From: Candidatus Aminicenantota bacterium
GTDB taxonomy: Bacteria; Acidobacteriota; Aminicenantia; Aminicenantales; Aminicenantaceae
Assembly (NCBI GenBank): GCA_030670375.1
Contig: DAOVBT010000014.1
Coordinates: 1 to 14,182, forward strand
DNA: 14,182 bases
Direction: 5' to 3'
The position numbers and the translations under genes were made by a program. The notes under the pieces were generated by a model. That model had not been told where the DNA came from. It did not search any database and saw nothing but the letters and a program-made list of their open reading frames with translations. Positions 8,323-14,182 of this stretch are shown here, piece by piece (position 1 is the first letter of the stretch; each line of letters begins with the position of its first letter).

Positions 8323-9177
8323 CTATTCATTTTTGTAACTATTGTATATCGAGGCAATCCACGAATCTGTGTCCAAGAATTCGAGAAAAATGCCCCAAGA
8401 TTCATAATCTTTCAACACATCTTCTTTTTTCATATCTTCCACACTTTTTCCATCCTGCATTCCCTTTTGCACGATTTTCATGGAATCCATGAGCATTTTG
8501 CGGTAATCCTTCACCTCTGCCATGGAATAATCTCTTCCATGCCCGCCGATGAATTTTATGCCCTGGGGAAATTCGTCGATGACCCAATCCAGGATCTCTA
8601 AGTATTTCTTAACTCTCGGTCCTACAGCAGGAAACGACTGGGTCAGAAGGAGGTCTCCCATGTGAACGACTCCGGACTCGGTAAAATTGATAATCAGATC
8701 CTTGTCGCTGTGAGCACCCGGGGAAGGAATAATCCGGATCTCTTCCCCGTTAAAATCCAAGGAATAAAAGTTGTTCGATCCATCTCCCCGTGTGAGCACA
8801 CCTTCAGACACCATTTGTCCAAGATTATCATATCCGATGATGACAGCATTCCCCCCGCAGGTTTTGTTACCGCCTGCGTGATCGCCATGGGAATGCGTGT
8901 TGATGATGTACCGGATATCCCCTTCCTTTATCTGGTTTACGGCGCTTATTAATTCACCCGCCACTTCCTGATGCCCTGTGTCCACCAACAGTATCCCGTC
9001 TGGACCAGCCGAGACACCAATATTCGGCCGTAAGCCAAAGTCTAGAGTTATGCGATAAACCTGGTCAGAGAATTTAATAACAGTCTTTTCCGTTTCGATC
9101 CCATTCCCGTCTAGAAAAAGGGACGATGCCAACACAACCATGAATGCAGCAAATGCGATGGTCCATTTCTTCTTCAT
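8323..9177 (-). CDS. Exported MBL-fold metallohydrolase (THSHGDHAGG type)
   Basis: 284 residues. The N-terminus MKKKWTIAFAAFMVVLASSLFL is a signal peptide or anchor. The MBL core has VDTGHQE (65-71) and NTHSHGDHAGGN (93-104; H95, H97, D99, H100), with H156 in GAHSDKD, D175 in HMGD and H213 in GGHGRD, so the full two-metal set appears present. The layout recalls the SoxH/quinoprotein-relay and subclass B-like group, which includes periplasmic enzymes of unknown substrate. A C-terminal helical tail (residues 217-284) follows the fold. The start is fixed by AGGAGG 6 bases before the ATG. It is the second gene of a pair, 12 bases after the methyltransferase stop. A resistance lactamase is less likely than a housekeeping or catabolic hydrolase given the context. 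Confidence 0.88.
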   Translation of the reverse strand: MKKKWTIAFAAFMVVLASSLFLDGNGIETEKTVIKFSDQVYRITLDFGLRPNIGVSAGPDGILLVDTGHQEVAGELISAVNQIKEGDIRYIINTHSHGDHAGGNKTCGGNAVIIGYDNLGQMVSEGVLTRGDGSNNFYSLDFNGEEIRIIPSPGAHSDKDLIINFTESGVVHMGDLLLTQSFPAVGPRVKKYLEILDWVIDEFPQGIKFIGGHGRDYSMAEVKDYRKMLMDSMKIVQKGMQDGKSVEDMKKEDVLKDYESWGIFLEFLDTDSWIASIYNSYKNE

Positions 9178-9189
9178 CCTTCCTCCTTT

Positions 9190-9795
9190 CTAATCCTTTC
9201 CCCTTTTCCCCACTTTTATGATGTAAATGTTGTGCTGGGGGAGGAACGTTTCGATACGATCCAGATCAAAATCGCTATTTTTTATGTGCTCTAAAACCTC
9301 TTCCTTTGTCAGGAAATGACTGGCATGATCTCGGAACTTGGATGGATCTCTGTCGATAATCACAACAGGAGCACCGAGCTTCAGGCTGGGGACGATGTTG
9401 TTGATCAACTCCACGGGCTTGGCCAGGTCATGAAAAGCGTTGACGATGAAGACCATATCCAGTTGATCATCCGGGAACAGGGGATCTTTCACTTCTCCGA
9501 CGATTGTCTCGATATTCGAAATCCCTTCCGCTTCACACTTTCGTCGGATCGAAGCGAGCGCTCGCTTCGCGATATCGTTGGCATAAATCTTCCCCGAATC
9601 GCCCACTCGCCGGGCCAGGTGGAAAGTGAAATAACCGTGTCCGGCACCGACTTCGCCGATTACCATCCCCGGTTTCACTCCAACCACATCCATCACCTTA
9701 TCGGGTTGATGATGGTTGTCTCGGACATCTGCCCGAAGGAACAAACAAAGCGCTACAAAAACGATAACAACAAAAAGACAGCGCATGAATTTCAT
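9190..9795 (-). CDS. Signal-anchored class I SAM-dependent methyltransferase
   Basis: 201 residues from the chosen ATG at 9795. The first 21 residues (MKFMRCLFVVIVFVALCLFLR) form a signal peptide or membrane anchor, unusual for a SAM enzyme. Then PDKVMDVVGVKPGMVIGEVG and AGHGYFTFHLARRVG give motif I (E48-x-G-x-G-x-G54). ANDIAKRAL (72-80) holds the acidic residue after beta-2, and DMVFIVNAFHDL (113-124) resembles motif IV. A frame extension to TTG at 9849 is possible but rejected: it would code through the -10/-35 promoter match at 9821-9849, whereas GGGAG 6 bases before the ATG gives a proper ribosome site. It leads a pair with the MBL gene 12 bases downstream. Methyl acceptor unknown; either a cytoplasm-facing anchored enzyme or an exported, non-catalytic relative is possible because SAM is not expected in the periplasm. 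Confidence 0.82.
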   Translation of the reverse strand: MKFMRCLFVVIVFVALCLFLRADVRDNHHQPDKVMDVVGVKPGMVIGEVGAGHGYFTFHLARRVGDSGKIYANDIAKRALASIRRKCEAEGISNIETIVGEVKDPLFPDDQLDMVFIVNAFHDLAKPVELINNIVPSLKLGAPVVIIDRDPSKFRDHASHFLTKEEVLEHIKNSDFDLDRIETFLPQHNIYIIKVGKRGKD

Positions 9796-9820
9796 TCGTT
9801 TCTCCCGATGATCGACATTA

Positions 9821-9849
9821 CTTATATTCAAAAAAGAATTTTTTCGCAA
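9821..9849 (-). promoter_or_regulatory. Sigma70-type promoter for the methyltransferase-MBL pair
   Basis: On the minus strand TTGCGA (9849-9844) and TATAAG (9826-9821) are separated by exactly 17 bases, close to the TTGACA/TATAAT consensus (4 of 6 and 5 of 6). Transcription would start near 9814, leaving a leader of about 19 bases that contains the GGGAG ribosome site before the ATG at 9795. Confidence 0.6.
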
Positions 9850-10028
9850 TGAGTAAAAATCTACCTGCCTTATTTACCAGATTAGGGATATTGTGTAAAA
9901 AAATTTAACAGTTTTTTCCGATTTTTGGTCGATTTTTCCTTCCTTTTTCTTGCTGCCTAGCATTATTTCAGATAGACTAACCCTCTCAAATAAATCCATC
10001 ATAAATTTGTATGCAATATCAATACCAA
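9850..10028. other. AT-rich intergenic stretch without recognised feature
   Basis: Part of the divergent gap between the methyltransferase and the AftB-like glycosyltransferase. It is rich in A/T runs and includes a doubled CGATTTTT motif near 9919-9937. No gene, RNA or clear operator is seen. The A/T tracts just upstream of the minus-strand -35 could act as an UP-like element, which is inference. Confidence 0.4.
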
Positions 10029-10099
10029 TAAAATCAAGGGACACGTTACCGATTTCGAAAAATCGTTACATGTCCCTGATTTTATGTCCCTTGATTTTA
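10029..10099. repeat. REP-like palindromic unit with a duplicated arm
   Basis: TAAAATCAAGGGACA at 10029-10043 is the perfect 15-base reverse complement of TGTCCCTTGATTTTA at 10085-10099. A shorter second copy of the right arm, TGTCCCTGATTTTA (one T fewer), lies at 10072-10084, so the right arm is in tandem. The core forms a hairpin: GATTT-cgaa-AAATC (10051-10064), continuing with imperfect pairing outwards (CACGTTACC against GTTACATG). From memory this pattern is like the REP sequences mobilised by IS200-like REP-associated tyrosine transposases. No such transposase is in the window. Confidence 0.65.
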
Positions 10100-10100
10100 A

Positions 10101-10125
10101 GCTCGCACATGAATAATTCAGGATT
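10101..10125. repeat. Sequence matching the ends of the 2998-3245 element
   Basis: TGAATAATTCAGGAT at 10110-10124 matches the right end of the palindromic element (TGAATAGTTCAGGCT, 3229-3243) at 13 of 15 positions. It also matches the complement of the left end (TGAATAATCCAGG) at 12 of 13, with GCTCG preceding both, here with four extra bases between. It could be a solo end or remnant of the same repeat family. Within it, AATTCAG (10115-10121) also pairs with CTGAATT (10130-10136). Confidence 0.45.
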
Positions 10126-10153
10126 GACTCTGAATTTTTGTGTGTGTTATAAG
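10124..10153 (+). promoter_or_regulatory. Sigma70-type promoter for the AftB-like glycosyltransferase
   Basis: TTGACT (10124-10129) and TATAAG (10148-10153) are spaced by 18 bases, each 5 of 6 to consensus. The predicted transcription start is near 10160, only about 11 bases before the ATG at 10171, so the mRNA would be nearly leaderless. The -35 box lies in the loop of a 7-base inverted repeat (AATTCAG 10115-10121 / CTGAATT 10130-10136) followed by T residues, which could be an operator or a chance overlap. Confidence 0.5.
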
Positions 10154-10170
10154 AGTTGCAGCACCGCACC

Positions 10171-12594
10171 ATGAAAAAACGTTCCGTATTGCTTTTCCTG
10201 ATAACTTTTATCTCCCTCTTTTTGATCTTATCTCTCTGGACACACTTTCAGGAAAAAAAGACAAAAGAATTTGCTGTGGTTCTCGAACCATCCAGGTCAG
10301 ATTTCCTCGAGCCCAGTGATAAAGATGCTCTGATCGATGAGATCATTGCCAAGAAAAAAAGATTTATCGCCTATGGAACATATCTCAACGTTCCTGCCGG
10401 GGAATATGTTGCTGCATTCAATCTTGTCTCGTCCTCTTCTGAACCGGTAGATATCCAGCTTCAGGCTGCTGCAGATAGAGGAAAATCCATTATCGCATCA
10501 CAGGATATCCGGCTGGATAATTTTCCGGTCACCAAAAACCTTTCATTCAAAGTCACAACAGAGAAGGAGATAGAACCCCGCGTTTTGTATTCTTCAGGCA
10601 ATCTGGAGATTAAACTCAAAGAAGTTAAAATCCATAAAGTCAAATCCATCTTTCCGTGGTTAAAAACCTTGTACACAGCCATCCTGTTCGCCCTAGGGTG
10701 CACTCTTATCCTTTTAGCCGTGGTCACAGCATTTCGGAACACGGCAGAGTGGAAATATTATTTGGCTGGTTTTCTGTTTCTTGCCGGTTGTTTTTTGATT
10801 TTTTGGAAGGCATGGATTTCTGAAGATGCCTTTATCACCCTGCGCCATGTGGACAATTTTATCCAAGGATATGGACCCGTCTTTAACATCTCGGAAAGAG
10901 TTGAAGGATTCACCCACCCCCTGTGGTTTGCAGTCCTTGCCTTTTTTCGCTGGATAGGTTTTTCTCCCAAGGGAGCGGCCATTTTGCCTGCACTGCTGGC
11001 GTCTTTTGCAGCTTTGTATTTTCTCTTCTTCAAGATCCGTATCAGAGATGAAACCGGAACGGCCTCTTTTCTGAATCCTGCTGCTGCTATCCTTATCGGC
11101 ACGAGTGCATTTATCGATTTCGGCACAAGCGGATTGGAAACAGCTTTAACCTATCTGCTGCTCGTTCTTTACGCCAAATTCATATTAGAGAACAGATGGC
11201 TGCAACAGCCGGTGTTAACCGGTTTGATAACATCGTGCCTGATATTAAACCGCCCGGACTTCGGCATCTTTTTGGTCTTGATGATTGTTTTGTATCTTTA
11301 TGAACTTATCAAGAAAAATATTCCCATAAAATGTGTCGGCCGGTTCTTGGTTTTTCCTGCCCTTTTGGTGGGAGGCTATCAAATTTTCCGGATGGGTTAT
11401 TATGCAGCACTTTTGCCCAATCCTTTTTATGCAAAATCAGGCGCTGGCGCGTATTGGTCCCAAGGCCTCAAGTATCTCTGGGATTTGTTTCAAGGCAGTC
11501 TCATGCCGGTTATTCTTTTCCTTGTTCTCCTGATGTTTTTTTTGAAACAAAACCAAGGGGATCTAAAAAACAGGCTGATAGTCCTTTTTTCCGGCTTGAT
11601 GCATGGATTCTTCGTGATCCGAGGGGGTGGGGATTTTATGCACGGAAGGTTTCTCATCCCGGCTTTTCTGCTGATCACTCTTTCCCAAATTGGGGCATTC
11701 GACAGGTTTTTCAATAAAAAAACAGCTCTGAAGATAGCGTGTATCGCTGTGTGTCTGATCTTCTTTTTTTCCTCCTTGAGCGTTACTCCAGTTCAGAAGC
11801 GCGGACAACCCATCCACCTTAACATCACAGAAGAACGCTATTTCTACTACAAAGATAAAATCATCCCGCTCAAGCACCTGTTAACAGATACCATGATCCT
11901 GATGTGGAAAACCATAGGAATCAACTATCGAGACCTGGCCAGGAAAGCTGAGTTGAATATTCGGATTGCTTATAAAAACGTTGGGTTCACAGGATTCTAC
12001 GCCGGCCCGCGAGTCTATGTGCTCGACGAGCTCGGACTGACCGAGCCTGTTGTAGCCCGAATTACGATCACCAGGAGGAAACGGCCCGGACATGAAAAAA
12101 ACGCACCTTTCGGATATCTCATCTCGCGAAAACTGACCTTTCGTAAGACACCTTTTCCGCTGTGGAACCAGGTGGCAAACACAAAATACGGGATTTTGTG
12201 GGATTTGTCTCCGAAGACAATAAGAAAATTCGATTTTATGTTGGACAAAAATTTCAAACAGGGACTGGATAGCCGGATTGTCGATTATTTAAACGGAGTA
12301 GAGGAAAAAGCACTTCCCGAGCAGGCTGATTTCCTGTTTTTCTTGAAACAATTCTGGTTTCCGTATGCTCCGAAAGAAAATCAGGAGCTGTTTCAACTCA
12401 AGTACAAACAAGATATCATCGATCAATTTTCCGAAAACTTTCAATGGATTCAAAAAAACAAACAGAAAATCGATTCCCATCTATCAAGTATCCAGGGGCC
12501 TCTGGATACCAAAAAATTTCTCAGGAACATCGGCTATGCCTTAAAAACCGGCCTCACCTTGAAATATTCCCCTATCGGACCGGTTGAAGAATGA
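10171..12594 (+). CDS. GT-C-type polytopic membrane glycosyltransferase, AftB-like
   Basis: 807 residues from the chosen ATG; a TTG 15 bases earlier would overlap the predicted transcript start. Order: transmembrane helix (about 5-23); an extracytoplasmic, beta-rich domain of about 140 residues; about ten more hydrophobic segments from residue 160 to 540; a soluble C-terminal domain (545-807). The first periplasmic loop after the second helix pair holds ISEDAFITLRHVDNFIQGYG (216-235), the acidic catalytic-type motif of GT-C enzymes, followed by FNISERVEGFTHPLW. GGDFMHGRF (486-494) and RRKRPGHEKNAPFGYLISR (635-653) recall mycobacterial AftB (arabinofuranosyltransferase, GT89) and its proteobacterial relatives. 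It should transfer a sugar from a polyprenyl-phosphate donor to an envelope glycan or lipid on the periplasmic side. The N-terminal beta domain is an addition I do not recognise. The 3' end overlaps the convergent neighbour by 23 bases. Confidence 0.75.
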   Translation: MKKRSVLLFLITFISLFLILSLWTHFQEKKTKEFAVVLEPSRSDFLEPSDKDALIDEIIAKKKRFIAYGTYLNVPAGEYVAAFNLVSSSSEPVDIQLQAAADRGKSIIASQDIRLDNFPVTKNLSFKVTTEKEIEPRVLYSSGNLEIKLKEVKIHKVKSIFPWLKTLYTAILFALGCTLILLAVVTAFRNTAEWKYYLAGFLFLAGCFLIFWKAWISEDAFITLRHVDNFIQGYGPVFNISERVEGFTHPLWFAVLAFFRWIGFSPKGAAILPALLASFAALYFLFFKIRIRDETGTASFLNPAAAILIGTSAFIDFGTSGLETALTYLLLVLYAKFILENRWLQQPVLTGLITSCLILNRPDFGIFLVLMIVLYLYELIKKNIPIKCVGRFLVFPALLVGGYQIFRMGYYAALLPNPFYAKSGAGAYWSQGLKYLWDLFQGSLMPVILFLVLLMFFLKQNQGDLKNRLIVLFSGLMHGFFVIRGGGDFMHGRFLIPAFLLITLSQIGAFDRFFNKKTALKIACIAVCLIFFFSSLSVTPVQKRGQPIHLNITEERYFYYKDKIIPLKHLLTDTMILMWKTIGINYRDLARKAELNIRIAYKNVGFTGFYAGPRVYVLDELGLTEPVVARITITRRKRPGHEKNAPFGYLISRKLTFRKTPFPLWNQVANTKYGILWDLSPKTIRKFDFMLDKNFKQGLDSRIVDYLNGVEEKALPEQADFLFFLKQFWFPYAPKENQELFQLKYKQDIIDQFSENFQWIQKNKQKIDSHLSSIQGPLDTKKFLRNIGYALKTGLTLKYSPIGPVEE

Positions 12595-14182
12595 GCAGGA
12601 ACGGATTCTCTGCCGTGGAAACATCCGATAGGTTCTTTATTTCGATGCTTAACCTGTAGAGGTTGGTGTTTTTGAAACGATATTGAGGAGGGGAGGATTT
12701 AACGAGCGTCTTCATTTCCTGGCTAACGATTCCTGAAAAAAGCTCCTGATCGAAAAACCTCAGATTAACCTGATATTCTCCCTCCAAAGAACCAAATTCG
12801 ATCTTCAGATTCTCTATTTTTCTCCAAGATGTAAAATGCAGATCCAGTGCGTGATTTTCCTTGGTGATGGTAAACCTTCCCGGTTCATCCTCCTTCATCT
12901 GCACGTGCCGTCCCAGATCATAATAAGAAATCCTCTCGCCCGAAGAATAAGCGGCCTTGGTTGGGAACAGTAGAGCTGTGCGGGGAAAAAGCACAAACCA
13001 CAGCAAAAAAACGGCCACCCCACATATCGTGAGGAGAGGGGGCAGGAAAGGTCGGGGAGTTTTTGCCATTTTTTTCTGGGGATCGTCTTTTTTCCAAAGA
13101 TAACCTGCGATAAAAACGAGGATAGCAGCGAGCCAGATGTAGTTCGGCACGTAGCTCAGATTGTTCACTTTGATAAAAGAGGGTAAAAAGTCGGGAAGAT
13201 AAAAGTGGAGGTTGCTGAGATACACGAACAACTCTCCCCCTCTAAACGTGAATTGATGGGTAGTGGGTTGATAAAGGAAATTAGGATTTCGGAGAAGGAG
13301 GACGACAAAAACAAGGCCTATCAGGGATGCAAGCCAAAACAGGAAGGAATACAATTTTTTGCGGTTGTGGACAAGAAAATACCCGATAAAAATCGCCGCG
13401 ACCCAAGAGACATTGGTCAAAACCCTGCCCTGAGGAGAATGACCCTGGCGGTGGGAAAAAAAGGCATAATTGAGAAGATAAGGAAGGCTAATGAAAAGAA
13501 GCACAAACAGGTCTTTTTTAGACCTCCTGAATGCCTCGACGCCACCCAAGAAAATAAAGAAATACATCGGTGAATACAGGAGGAGGCCATCTCGCTGATC
13601 AAGAAAATAATCCAGGAATGAATCGATCCGGAGCATAACCGGAATTTTCATAACCATTTCCCTGAAGGCCTGAATTCTTTCTGCCGTTAATACTCCTTCA
13701 TAGATAGCCATCGGATAAAACGTCCCGTACAGTTCTTTGGTGTAGAAGGCAAAAAGCACGACAGATACGACCGGAAAAGCCAGAAACGCCAATACCTTCC
13801 ACTTGGCTTTGTGATTTTTTATAAGGAAATAGACCGAGACAAAAAGCAAAGGCCACAAAATCATGTTGAATTTTAGACCGAACCACGGAAATAGAGCGAG
13901 GAGAAAACCGAGGAAAAAAATGTTTTCAAGGGACATTTTTTTTGCCGAACGGACTTTTCGAAAAACGAACAAAGAAAAAAGGGCGATGGGCACTTCGGGA
14001 TAGAGATGAATGGCATAAAAAAGAATAGGGATGGAAAAGGAATACAGGAACCAAAGCAGAAGAGAGACTTTTTCGTTTTTCCAGAACTCTCTCGCAAAAA
14101 GATAGATCTGAAGACCCAACAAAACAGCCCAAATCGACAGGCTTACCTTTATGATATATATAAGCGTTCGTCCTTGGAATTG
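12572..14182 (-). CDS. Polytopic glycosyltransferase (GT39/ArnT-like), 5'-truncated by window edge
   Basis: The frame stays open to base 14182, so 536 residues are visible and the start lies outside. A TTG at 14122 should not be taken as the start because the preceding 20 codons read as coding, with ...KVSLSIWAVLGLQIYLFA forming part of a helix. Nine or more hydrophobic segments run to about base 12960. The helix-boundary motif HLYPEVPIALF is typical of lipid-linked-sugar glycosyltransferases of the ArnT/GT39 type. DQRDGLLLYSPMYFF and SHRQGHSPQGRVLTNVSW are further conserved-looking loops. The catalytic first loop would be upstream, unseen. After the last helix a C-terminal domain of about 130 residues (12572-12960), rich in beta strands, probably lies outside the membrane. 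It ends 23 bases inside the convergent AftB-like gene. Donor and acceptor unknown. Confidence 0.78.
   Translation of the reverse strand, partial: QFQGRTLIYIIKVSLSIWAVLLGLQIYLFAREFWKNEKVSLLLWFLYSFSIPILFYAIHLYPEVPIALFSLFVFRKVRSAKKMSLENIFFLGFLLALFPWFGLKFNMILWPLLFVSVYFLIKNHKAKWKVLAFLAFPVVSVVLFAFYTKELYGTFYPMAIYEGVLTAERIQAFREMVMKIPVMLRIDSFLDYFLDQRDGLLLYSPMYFFIFLGGVEAFRRSKKDLFVLLFISLPYLLNYAFFSHRQGHSPQGRVLTNVSWVAAIFIGYFLVHNRKKLYSFLFWLASLIGLVFVVLLLRNPNFLYQPTTHQFTFRGGELFVYLSNLHFYLPDFLPSFIKVNNLSYVPNYIWLAAILVFIAGYLWKKDDPQKKMAKTPRPFLPPLLTICGVAVFLLWFVLFPRTALLFPTKAAYSSGERISYYDLGRHVQMKEDEPGRFTITKENHALDLHFTSWRKIENLKIEFGSLEGEYQVNLRFFDQELFSGIVSQEMKTLVKSSPPQYRFKNTNLYRLSIEIKNLSDVSTAENPFLLILQPVR

Noticed and set aside
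8181..8405. 74-codon open frame on the minus strand spanning the gap between the propeller and third MBL genes
   Set aside because: It overlaps the MBL 3' end out of frame, runs through the hairpin and lacks a ribosome site or recognisable sequence.
9796..9849. N-terminal extension of the methyltransferase to a TTG start
   Set aside because: These codons coincide with a well-spaced -35/-10 pair, and the downstream ATG has a proper ribosome site followed directly by the hydrophobic segment.
9316..9852. 178-codon open frame on the plus strand across the methyltransferase
   Set aside because: Antisense to a gene with clear SAM motifs, promoter and ribosome site.
12571..12632. CCTATCGGA / TCCGATAGG inverted repeat near the glycosyltransferase stops as a terminator
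   Set aside because: The 9-base arms are separated by 44 bases inside coding sequence of the minus-strand gene, without a convincing U-run; probably chance.

Overview
The window looks like a chromosomal segment of an uncultured Gram-negative-type bacterium. Nearly every product is exported or membrane-bound: one Tat signal, several Sec-type signal peptides and polytopic membrane proteins. The mix of a 6-bladed beta-propeller protein, a Tat-exported sugar-isomerase-like protein, an ankyrin/metallo-beta-lactamase fusion and lipid-linked-sugar glycosyltransferases recalls Candidatus Aminicenantes or related Acidobacteriota-like lineages. That placement is from memory of such genomes and is tentative. 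No rRNA, tRNA, CRISPR array, transposase or phage gene was seen.

Layout. (1) 1-1514, plus strand: the 3' two-thirds of a SecA-family ATPase with a shortened helical wing region and a hydrophobic C-terminus in place of the zinc-binding tail. (2) 1520-2977, minus strand: a Tat-exported FucI/AraA-like protein, tail to tail with SecA with a 5-base gap. (3) 2998-3245: a nested-palindrome element with terminal inverted repeats and no ORF of its own, resembling a MITE. (4) 3323-8184, minus strand: a tight four-gene run in transcription order: beta-propeller protein, ankyrin-MBL fusion, UlaG-like MBL hydrolase, APC amino-acid permease. The gaps are 19 bases, a 4-base ATGA overlap and 11 bases. (5) 8323-9795, minus strand: a signal-anchored SAM methyltransferase followed 12 bases later by a third exported MBL hydrolase. 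A good sigma70-type promoter lies upstream, and a hairpin separates this pair from the next run. (6) 9796-10170: a divergent intergenic region with two oppositely directed promoter candidates, a REP-like inverted repeat, and a sequence matching the ends of the element in (3). (7) 10171-12594, plus strand: a large GT-C-type membrane glycosyltransferase resembling AftB. (8) 12572-14182, minus strand: a second polytopic glycosyltransferase that runs off the right edge and overlaps the first tail to tail by 23 bases.

How they may work together. The centre is a minus-strand neighbourhood in which three metallo-beta-lactamase-fold hydrolases of three different subfamilies, all predicted to be exported, sit with an exported propeller protein, a membrane-anchored methyltransferase and an amino-acid/amine permease. 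This suggests extracytoplasmic processing of small molecules followed by uptake, but no substrate can be read from the sequence. The two glycosyltransferases probably act on the periplasmic face using polyprenyl-phosphate sugars, for a cell-envelope glycan or lipid modification.
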